A stretch of 64,000 nucleotides of DNA, from the NCBI GenBank assembly GCA_905116865.2, contig CAJHNH020008572.1, positions 434,001-498,000 of the forward strand, written 5' to 3'. Shown piece after piece: positions 27,101-39,100 of this stretch (its first letter is position 1; the number at the start of each line of letters is the position of its first letter). Made by a program: the position numbers and the translations under genes. The stretch is from Candidula unifasciata (Eukaryota; Mollusca; Gastropoda; Stylommatophora; Geomitridae). Under the pieces are notes generated by a model, which did no database searches, was not told the DNA's origin, and was given only the letters and a program-made list of their open reading frames with translations.

Positions 27101-30100
27101 TAGAATCTCTAGTAAGAGTAACATAGAAAGCATGCAGAATCTCTTTGAAGAGGGACAGAGAAAACATGCAAAATCTCTATAAAGAGTGACAGAGAAAACA
27201 TGCAAAATCTCTATGAAGAGAGGCAGAGAAAACAAGTAGAATCTCTAGTAAGAGTAACAGAGAAAACATGCAGAATCTCTATGAAGAGTAACAGAGAAAA
27301 CATGCAGAATCTCTATGAAGAGTGACAGAGAAAACAGGCAGAATCTCTATGAAGAGTGGAAGAGAAAACAGGCAGAATCTCTGTGAACACACCACATAGA
27401 GACATGCTTTTATCTACCCCAGTGTTTCTCAAACTCTTCTGGTACACCACTCCCTTTTTTCACTGCAAAGGGGGAGGGGGTGTAATCACCTAGTGCCTTC
27501 ATGTGCCTAGAAATATCATCATGTGCCATGCCGAAAAGTACAGGTGAACATATTTGCCATCTTATACAAACAGCAGAATCAGGTGTCAGGTACTACTTTT
27601 CTTCCGCCCCATGCATGTCACCAAACCATCAAGCTACTCCTTGCTTTTCCTCTATCCTCCTTCTATCAATCTTGCCAGTTGTCATCAAGTTCTCCACTTC
27701 TCCTTAATAAACAGACAGAATTTTGTTCTGTATTGTCTTTTCTTACAGGCCTGACAAGATTCGCTAGTCTGCAACTCTACAGTTCAGCTACAAGGATTGT
27801 TTTAAGGGTGTCTGACATGTTCTAGCTCTGAGAAGAGAGGGGGGCGGGGCTGCCTTAGGTTTCCTGTAGCCTTTGTCAGCTCATCTGCCTGTCTATTTCT
27901 AAACATTCATAGTTTACAGCAACACAGAAACAAAACACAGCTTACGTTTAAAGTGAGACAGCATGTGGCTCTTGCGATGCCCAGATGTTCTAAACCGAAG
28001 ATCACAGTGGGTACACTTGAATGGTTTAGCACCAGTGTGCAAACGCATGTGCACCTTCAGGCTGCCCTTGGTGGAAAACATTGAGTTGCAGACATGGCAC
28101 AGGAATGATTTTTCAGCTGCAAAACAACAACAGTGGTTTTCAGGTGACATATGTTTGTCTACCCAGATATTTCTCTATCATACATTTATCTAGCATAATG
28201 TGACTATACCAAAACAATATCACACAACAGTCAACAGCAAGTGCTGCCGCTCACGAGCAGGTCATGACGGTTCCTCGCCTTTTCCTTCTCAAGGCGCCTA
28301 CCTTGTGCCGCTCTCTTCCCGTCTATGTAACCCTGTATTGTGTTTCCTGGTGCTTGCCACTCTTTCCCTCGCCACTCTCTATGTGGGTGCTTTCTTCTGT
28401 GCTTATTTTCGTATTAGAATGTAACCAAACCATGCAGACTTTTCTTATATTACCTGAAAAATTCTTCTTAGTTTTGTAATAATCTCTGGATCATAATTGT
28501 CAATCTTTACTGCAAACAGATCTATGACAAATGACAAAACACACATTCACAATACAGTAGGTCAAGTCAGTTACAGCTGGACAGAAAAGGTCAAGTCAGT
28601 TACAGCTGGACAGAAGATGTCAAGTCAGTTACAGCTGGACAGAAGATGTCAAGTCAGTTACAGTTGGACAGAAGATGTCAAGTCAGTTACAGCTGTACAG
28701 AAGATGTCAAGTCAGTTACAGCTGGACAGAAGATGTCAAGTCAGTTACAGCTGGACAGAAGATGTCAAGTCAGTTACAGCTGGACAGAAGATGTCAAGTC
28801 AGTTACAGCTGGACAGAAGATGTCAAGTCAGTTACAGCTGGACAGAAGATGTCAAGTCAGTTACAGCTGGACAGAAGATGTCAAGTCAGTTACAGCTGGA
28901 CAGAAGATGTCAAGTCAGTTACAGCTGGATAGAAGATGTCAAGTCAGTTACAGCTGGACAGAAGATGTCAAGTCAGTTACAGCTGGACAGAAGATGTCAA
29001 GTCAGTTACAGCTGGACAGAAGATGTCAAGTCAGTTACAGCTGGACAGAAGATGTCAAGTCAGTTACAGCTGGACAGAAGATGTCAAGTCAGTTACAGCT
29101 GGACAGAAGATGTCAAGTCAGTTACAGCTGGACAGAAGATGTCAAGTCAGTTACAGCTGGACAGAAGATGTCAAGTCAGTTACAGCTGGACAGAAGATGT
29201 CAAGTCAGTTACACCTGGACAGAAGATGTCAAGTCAGTTACAGCTGGACAGAAGATGTTAAGGTCAGCCTTCACTAACATATACAAATGATGCAGTGAGA
29301 AAAGAATGATAGCATTATTGGGGTGGGTTAATGGGAATAGAATGGCATGGACCATGTTGCACTGAGGGGGGAACAGGAAAGAGAACAGAGACAAAAGAAT
29401 ACATTATTGCAAACAGGTTAAGAGCAAGATATATGAGAAGACATACCTAATGACACTTTATGGCAACAATAGTGCTGGAATCCCATGCTCCAACTGTGGA
29501 AGACCTTTCTTATTTTCTCAACACAAGCAGGTCTTGTTAGTCACACTTATTATAACTATGGGCTGTGAGTCCCATGCCTCCCTCCAGAATAATATGACCA
29601 TTGCCTGGATGAACCAAGAGCTGCCAACAACAACACATGTGAAGCTATCCCATATATAACTAACATAACAGAATGATGACTCTCCACATGGTACTGATGT
29701 CTCTAGTGTGAAATTCTGCTTAGTTGGTTTGTCCAACTGACTCCAGCCTCAGCTGATATTTCCCTAAAGATTCCTCTTAGGCAGAAGCGCAGTAATAACG
29801 GATGTGACCAGATAAGCTGTGCTGGAGTTCAGGACCCATGTATGTGTCCACTGTGTGTGTTGTCAGAGGCTGACACAGTTGCAGGTATTCCACAAACAAC
29901 AGAGACTGTTTACTGATGATAGCTTGTAATCATCTCATTAGGGTCTTCACTTTATAGAAGAGCATTCCCAGTGAGGGTACAGACATGTGCACTGCAAACC
30001 TAACAAACATCTAACTGACATCCAATCATATGTGAAACTTGACAGAATCACTGAATAATCAGAGGAAAGGAGAAGGAAGACAGGGAGATGACAGCGGAAG

Positions 30101-33100
30101 AAAATCAGGAAAACAGAATGAGGAAGACAGGGCGTAGAAGCGATAAGATGGAAAAATAGGACGAGAAGATCGAGACGAGAATAAGGAAGAAGATAAGAAG
30201 ATTACAGCAAGACAGCGATATAAAGAAAACGTGAAGGAAAAAGAAAGTGAATCAGGAGTCAGTGAAGAAGAGAAATGGGGAGAAGCAGAAGTGGAAGAAA
30301 GTAACAAGAAACTTGTGAATGGGTTATTGTAGTTTACTTGTGGATAGTGACCAGGTGGGATACCACAGGCAAGTCAAGACGACAAGACCGGGATCCCTCC
30401 TGAGTGGGGTGACAAACTGGCACAACGTAATAACCAGCAGACTCTTCACAAGCAACTGTGAAATGATGAGATTCAAAGAAGCATTCTGACACTGCCCACT
30501 GTTACATTCACTGAGAAACAAAGACTGGCACTGATTGGCCTCTCATGCAAATTAATCCAATTATCAGTGACAGCAGACAATATGAACATCGTTACACCAA
30601 CAGGCAGAGAAAAACTAATGAGAACATGGGTCAAGGAAGTCAATGCCAACCTCAGATTTCAAAATATGCCAAACAACCAAGCTAAGCTATCCATCATGTG
30701 TTAACACCCAGCAGCACAAAGTAGATCCTGACAAAAGAAGCAAGACTATTCATAAAGTTCAACTCAAACACAACCTCACAACAACTGGTCTACAAACAAA
30801 GTGACCACTGACCAGTTTTGTGTGTCCGCATGTGAGAATCCAAAGTAGATTTGACTGTGAATGACCTCTGGCAAATTTCACACACAAACGGCTTCTCCCC
30901 AGTGTGTATGCGCAGATGTCGCAGCAGATCACTGGGTTTCTTGAAGCTCTTGGGACAATGTGTACACACATTTTGGAATCTACCACGTCTGTTTGACTGA
31001 GTCTGAATTTCCTGAGGGAACAAATGTTGGCTTTAAAAAAAAATATAGAAATCCTGGCACATCTTTGAACATATTTTCACAAATTTTTAGCTCAATTATT
31101 ATAGCAAAATTAATAAACGAAGGTTAGAAAACAGGGAAGCTGATTACACTGGGGGGAAAGTCTGCAGCTTTTAGCCGTACTGGGCTTATAGATAGAGCTA
31201 GACATATATTTGATATATCAATGGCCACTCAGTGGGTAAGGTCATCATCATCTCGCCAGCCGCCTTTACTCCCCAGAACTCTACCTGGTACCCATTTAAG
31301 ACTGGGTCGACCTGGGAGCCAAGGTCATTTCTGTTAAAAGTCTGGCTTCATCAGGGTCTGAACTCACGACCTTCAGATCTGCATCTAACCTCTATCAACC
31401 ATACACACGTTAATTATTCTTCCATCTCCCTTCCTTATTCTTTATAGCTTACAGGATTATTTATGTGACAGTCAGAACATCAAGATTTCACAAATACAAG
31501 AGGAAGGGTGGATATCACACACAAAAACAAGGAATTCATTAACATGGTTTCACAAGAATGAAGACACAAAAAAGGAATTCATAAATATCATTTCACAAAT
31601 ACAGAAGGAAGTGTGGTTATTAAACACCCTTAAAAAAAACAGTAATTCATAATTTCACACTCCCTCTGTGTGTGTGTTTGTGTGTGTGCGTGCGTGCATG
31701 TGTGTGTGTGTGTGTGTGTGCGTGCATGTGTGTGTGTGTGGGATCCACTGCCCCACTAATAAACATGTGATACAAGGCAACTAATCAGGGATGTTTCCTT
31801 CAAGGTTAAAGTGTATCGGCCTGTGAGGCAAGGTACCAACAGTCAGTTCAGTCAGTTCTGTAACAACCAATGTACACACAAAACTCTGGAACAGGACCAC
31901 AGTCCATGAGTGGACGAACAACCAGTACTTTCCCCCCAGGGTTTATAGCTAGTGAATGCTTAGAAGAATAAATGAAAGCAGTATACAAGGACATCATACC
32001 ATACAAAATTCACTTATACACTGCTCCCCCACTTCTCTCTCTTTTTTTCCTTCTGCTCCTCTCCCCTACTCCTTCTTTCAGCTTGATGCTTTTCTCTCAT
32101 GCATTTCTTCATTACATATCTCCCAACATCCTCCAGAACTGAACTGAAAACAAAATAAAACCTTTTGCTCCTGCAGTTACAATTTTGAATATCTTTCCCT
32201 TTTTCTTCAATATTTTTTATATTAAAAAAAACCCACAAACAAAACAAACTCACCTTTGGCATACTAATCCTGTCCTTCTCCGAGGTGGACTCTATGAGTA
32301 TTTTCTCAGAAATGGTCACTTGCTCGTCAGAGAAGAGGTGTTGTTGTCCCAGAGATCTGCGACGTGACACTCGTCGCGGTGCCTGGTTCTCATCATTGGT
32401 TTTGGTGATCAGGTCCACCTCTGGGCTGGAGTGTACATCTGAAACATCACATAACAAGGCTTGACCCTGACTGTACTCAGGTTTGTACCACTGGTGTTTA
32501 CCACTTCCAGAATGGTGACCGTGACTGTACTCAGGTGTGTACCACTGGTGTTTACCACTTGCAGGATGGTGACCGTGACTGGACTCAGGTTTGTACCACT
32601 GGTGTTTACCACTTGCAGGATGGTGACCATGACTGTACTCAGGTCTGTACCACTGGTGTTTACCACTTGCAGGATGGTGACCCACACAGGAGGCTGTCAG
32701 CCTGTGCAGATTCAGATTTGTCTGTGTGCCCCAACAACAAACATCTACCCCCTCACTGAAGGTGGAACCTGGGTCTCCTGCAGGACAGCTCAGCAATCTT
32801 AACACCCGGCCACTCATCACTCCTAGTTACACAATGCTGTAGCAAGCTGCTGCCATTTCAACTGGCACCAAGCCCTTTCTTTACTGACACTTGATCACAT
32901 TAAATGACTTTTGCAGCCATCTTTTATAGAAATGAGGTAGCCACAGAAATTGGGTAGCCACTGCTTCAAGCTAACTTTTCTCAACCCTCTTACAACATGT
33001 ATGGCAGATTTCAGGGTTACTATTTGTGGTACAATATAAGGTATTGCACTTTATCTTTAGCCTGATGGAAAACTTACAGTTCTCTTACACTGCCTTTATG

Positions 33101-36100
33101 TCCACAGGACCATAGGAGAAGCACAGTGTTATAACATTGTAACCTACCATGTCAGACCTAATGAAAGAAGACTAAACAGATGAAATAACAGAACTGATGA
33201 GAAATGGCACACACTGCTCATGACAAAACACTTACTGTGTAAGATGACAAATGACACCCAGCTACACAAGCTGACATATGATATGTTGCATAATATGGCA
33301 GATAGCATGTGCTGCACAAGATTATGCACAACATAGACTGCAAAAGGCATATGTTGCACAAGATGACACACAACACAAGATGACAAATGACTCAACAAAC
33401 AAAACACAGCTTTGGTTGAATAACTGTACAAATGGCACAACAAATAGCATGACAAATAGTGCACAAAGGGACAACATTATTCCAGATGACACACTCCAGA
33501 TAACACCGACACACAGATGGCACACTCCAGATAACATTGACACACAGATGACACACTCCAGATAGCACTGACACACAGATGACACACTCCAGATAGCACT
33601 GACACACAGATGACACACTCCGGATAACACTGACACACAGATGACACACTCCAGATAACACTGACACACAGATGACACACTCCAGATAACACTGACACAC
33701 AGATGACACACTCCAGATAACACTGACACACAGATGACACACTCCAGATAACACTGACCCACAGATGACACACTCAAGATAACACTGACACACAGATGAC
33801 ACACTCCAGATAACACTGACACACAGATGACACACTCCAGATAACACTGACACACAGATGACACACTCCAGATAACACTGACACACAGATGACACACTCC
33901 AGATAACACTGACACACAGATGACACACTCCAGATAACACTGACACACAGAGAAAGACAAAAAAAGAAACACAATACAAGCAAAACCTCACCCTGGCAAT
34001 CTTTGAGAATCCAGTGGCGTCGTAACTGAGCAGAGTTCTTGAAGCGTTCATTGCACAGCTCGCAGACATAGTTCTTGGCGTTGTTGTGCTGCACCATGTG
34101 GCGGCGAAGCGCCATGGCCGTGGAGAATGCAACATTGCACAAAGAACACATGTGGGCCTTGAGACCCGAGTGTGTGCGCAGGTGGCTCCTCAAAACCAGG
34201 GCAGAGCTGAACAGCTTGGAACACTCTTGACACTGGAATGACTTGTCTGTGCTGTGTACCTTCATGTGTTGGTTCAGATGGCTTGATCTCTTGAAGATCT
34301 TGCTGCAGATGTGGCACCTGAAGCCGCGTCTGTTGAAGTTGGAAATACCTGGCAAGACATCATGCTGCTGTCCTTCTCTCATGCCATCATCATCATCATC
34401 ATCATCTTCTTCAATGTCATTGTCAATATCTTCCTCCTCTTCATCATCATCTTCCTCTTGAACATCTGCATGGCTTTCTTGAGGATCTTCCCTAAAACAC
34501 AGCAACAGAAACTCTGATGAAATATCAGTAGCACAAACATAAAGCAACTAAATCAATATCTGAAATATAACCATAACATCAACAACTCAGACATTATAGT
34601 AACATGAATCTCTCACATCTTCAAAACTCACACACACAACAATGGAGGAAACATAAAAACTTATACTGACAACAATATAGGCAACATAAAAATACAATGA
34701 CAACAATATAGGCAACATAAAAACACACAATGACAACAATATAGGCAACATAAAAACACACAATGACAACAATTGGGGGATACAGAAAAAAATTACACAT
34801 AGACAACAATGTGGGTGACAGAAGGAAAAAACTCATACAAAACAACAACAGGGGAGACACATAAAACTCACACACAGACAACAATAAGGGAGACAGATAA
34901 AACTCACACACAGACAACAATAGGAGAGACAGATAAAACTCACACACAGACAACAATAGGAGAGACAGATAAAACTTACACACAGACAACAATAGAGGAG
35001 ACAGATAAAACTCCCACACAGACAACAATAGGGGAGACAGATAAAACTCACACACAGACAACAACAGGGGAGACAGATAAAACTCACACACAGACAACAA
35101 TAGGGGATATAGATAAGACTCACACACAGACAACAATAGGGAAGACAAATAAAACTCACACACAGACAACAATAGGGGAGACAGATAAAACTCACACACA
35201 GACAACAATAGGGGAGACAGATAAAACTCACACACAGACAACAATAGGGAAGACAGATAAAACTCACACACAGACAACAATAGGGGAGACAGATAAAACT
35301 CACACACAGACAACAATAGGGGATATAGATAAGACTCACACACAGACAACAATAGGGGAGACAAATAAAACTCACACACAGACAACAATAGGGAAGACAG
35401 ATAAAACTCACACACAGACAACAATAGGGGAGACAGATAAAACTCACACACAGACAACAATAGGGAAGACAGATAAAACTCACACACAGACAACAATAGG
35501 GGAGACAGATAAAACTCACACACAGACAACAATGGAGAAGTTAAATAAAATGCATACACAGAAAACAATGTAGGAGGCAGATTAAACACACACACAGACA
35601 AAAACAGAGGAAACATAAAATACACACACATAAACACAAAAGTGGACCCCACTCACATGACATGGATGGTTGTAGCCTGCTGCTGCTCGAAGCCACTGCC
35701 CAGTGCTGTACTGACCTCCAGGCTGGACTTCCAATTCTGGGGCTGGCAAATGTGGGAGAATCAGAAACATTAGAGATCAACTCGGAGCACATGCTGTAGG
35801 CTGGCAGCCCTGTGAAAGCCACAACTAGATCTGGCCCCACAGGTCATTAAGTGGCTCTTTATCACTGTCCTTTTAAAGTTTGTTCATTCATTCTCTTTTT
35901 TACCTCTCTTTCCTTTCTTTTCTCTACCTCTCACCATCTCTTCCCTATTAAAAGGCATTTCTCTGTCTTTATCTTTCACTCTGTCCTATTTTTATCTGCC
36001 ATATCTCTTACTATCTCCCTCTCTGCACTTTCTATCTCTTTTCTCTCATTTTCCCCTACCTCTCTCATTCTCCCTTCTATCATTTGTACATGTTAAACAC

Positions 36101-39100
36101 AATCTGTTTTAACTTATAACTGAATCCTGGATTATAAGTAACCAAGTCACACACAAAAATCTCTTTGAGACCTCAGAGATGTGGATTAACAAAGGAAACA
36201 TGCATCAAATTCCTAAGACAGTCAATGTGGGGTATATCAATATTTCGACAAAGGTTAAAGAAGGCATATTTCTGCACAGACTTCAGAGGAAGGCAACAAA
36301 GAAGGCTTGGTCACAACATGAGACACCATGTGCTGATTTCTGGGACAAGGGTGGAGAATGCCAGCAAGGACATTGTTGGCAGCAATTTTGCCAGGACACT
36401 TAAACGTGTCAGTGACGCACCAATTCATGCCCTTGAATCAACGAACAGCCTGGTCAATCAGACACATGACAGATTAGCCAGTCAACAAGTGTGTGTGCAT
36501 GTGTGTGGGTGTACATGTGTGTGGGTGTACATGTGTGTGGGTGTGCATGTGCATGCTGTAGTGTGTGCTCATGTGTAGGTCCAGAATAGCAACAATACTG
36601 GTAGTAGAATTGTTTAAATGTGCGTCTAGATTTACTTATATTTCTTTTTCTTGTTCTTCTTCTGCGTTCACCTGAAGACGCAGATGTGCTGTGCCCATTT
36701 ACTACATTACAGCAATATTTACCCCTTTCAGCTGACTTTGCAGGCATGCTTACACAATTTCTAGATGTCTTTATGAACAAGGAGACTACAAGGTGGAGAC
36801 ATGAGAGAGGTGCCATACCTGATAGGTGAACTGTGGGGTGACTTGACCACCAACATGAGAGAGGTGCCTCACCTGATAGGTGAACTGTGGGGTGACTTGA
36901 CCACCAACATGAGGGAGGTGCCTCACCTGATAGGTGAACTGTGTGCTGACTTGACCACCAACATGAGAGAGAGGTGCCTTACCTGATAGGTGAACTGTGG
37001 GGTGACTTGACCACCAACATGAGAGAGAGGTGCCTTACCTGATAGGTGAACTGTGGGGTGACTTGACCACCAACATGAGAGAGGTGCCTCACCTGATAGG
37101 TGAACTGTGTGCTGACTTGACCACCAACATGAGAGAGAGGTGCCTTACCTGATAGGTGAACTGTGGGGTGACTTGACCACCAACATGAGAGAGGTGCCTT
37201 ACCTGATAGGTGAACTGTGGGGTGACTTGACCACCAACATGAGAGAGGTGCCTTACCTGATAGGTGAACTGTGTGCTGACTTGACCACCAACCGACTGAG
37301 GCAGTGATGAGTTTGTCTGTGAATCCAGCTGTCCCTCTAGTTGAACCTGTGGGGAGATCAGGAAATTATGGCCTTCTGTATCACATTTCATGAAGTACTT
37401 AACTGTCATCTTGTTCTTTTAGGTTATCTGTACTCTTTTTTTTTTTTAAGGAAATAAGTGGCTGCCATCTTCTTCTTCTCTTCTTCACCCTCACCTGCTA
37501 TAAACTATGGTGTACATTTATGGTAGTTCGTCCACCTCTAGTTTTTGATTTACATATGAATATCTGCTTTACAGAGTTGGCTTATTTGTACACAGACTGT
37601 TGGTTTCTTGCCTCTCATGCAGATACACTGCCATTCTGAAGTAATTCCCTCATTAGTCGACTCTTATGACATGCTTGTTAGGGATTCAGTGTGACTGTTC
37701 TTGTTTTCACTGGAGCCCTTAGGAATTCGGTGGGACTGTTCTTGTTTTCACTGGACCCCAACCCGGGATCCCAAGTTCTCAGAAAAATCTCACCTCCCAT
37801 ATTTTTTAGGAAATGGTTATTTTCCATATTGTTCTTTTAGGGTATGGTTATTTCCCATCTTGTTCTGTTAGGAAACGGTTATTTCCCATCTTGTTCTGTT
37901 AGGAAATGGTCATTTCCCATTTTGTTCTTTCAGGAACTTCTCCCCAGGGACTATGTCACAGAGCTCTCAATACCCTTTCTAAGCTCAGAAATCAGTAGGG
38001 TGTGCAAGACTGGTATCAGAATTTTACATGAGAGAGAGAGATAAGGATGTTACCAGACCATTACTCAGGTAAGCATCAACAAAATGGCTGAGATACACCT
38101 GGGCGGGTCATTTTTTCCTAATACATCTTGGGTATTTCATTTCTAACAGACTCCAAACCATTCTGAAGGATTAGGCAGAATGACTTGTAGCAGGATTTGA
38201 GGGTGGGCAGAATGTCTGTGATGCCTGATAAATCTTACTTAAGCAGACACGATACAATACCAAGTGTGGGTGTAGGTAGAATGTCTGTGAGGCCGGAGCA
38301 CACATGGTACAACTGTCATTGTTAAGGTACAGTTTTATAATAAATAAAATATGACCAGGCTACCCCTTTGGTTGACACAGCCTCCTATCTCTGTAGGCGA
38401 TTTGAGGCCAACAGTGACAAGGGAACAGTGAATCTGATTATTTGGCATGTTGCTACTGACAGTGTTTCATCCCATGTTCCCTTTAACAGTGATTCAGATG
38501 TGAAAATTTCACGCATTATACATTACCAGTATATCCGGGGGAGGGGGGGGGGGGGGGGATGAAAGAAAAAAGAAAAAGAAAGAAGACACGGCCAAGGATA
38601 AACCAGAAGTTACAAACAGGCAACCTACCCTGACCACATCGTCCCCGCCATGTTTGTCTTCCTGAGCCGAGCCCTGGTCAGTCAACTCAATATATCTCTG
38701 TTGGTTTACCAGTGTGAAATTGTGTCCAAACATCTGCATGAAACAAACCACATCAAGAGCAAGTCAGCAACAACCTTTTTTTTCTTGCATAATATACAAG
38801 AGCAGGCAGCTGTATTTGACAAGGATCAGAAAGACACACCAGGAAACAAATGGACATGTAAAACTAGATATCTTCAGAAACCACCCACTGTGATGTACCT
38901 CTCTAAGGCTCTCCACCTTCCTAATGCCGCGACCCTTTAATACAGTTCCCTCATGTTGTGGCGACCCTTTAATACAGTTCCCTCATGTTGTGGTGACCCT
39001 TTAATACAGTTCCCTCATGTTGTGGCGACCCTTTAAAACAGTTCCCTCATGTTGTGGTGACCCTTTAATACAGTTCCCTCATGTTGTGGCGACCCTTTAA

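Noticed and set aside
33392..34547. Zinc-finger ORF extended by [15 protein letters not shown] repeats
   Set aside because: Exon 19 ends at 33992 at a good donor with correct phase into exon 20. The extension is read-through into the intronic 31-bp array.
35541..35840. Alternative frames over exon 18 (MGPDLVVAF... and PELEVQPGG...)
   Set aside because: Only the [10 protein letters not shown] frame joins exon 17 (phase 0) to exon 19 (needs one base). The others break phase.
36165..36578. Independent 137-codon gene on plus
   Set aside because: Part of it resembles the post-RT region of LINEs and the remainder is TG-repeat; no start context or conserved domain.
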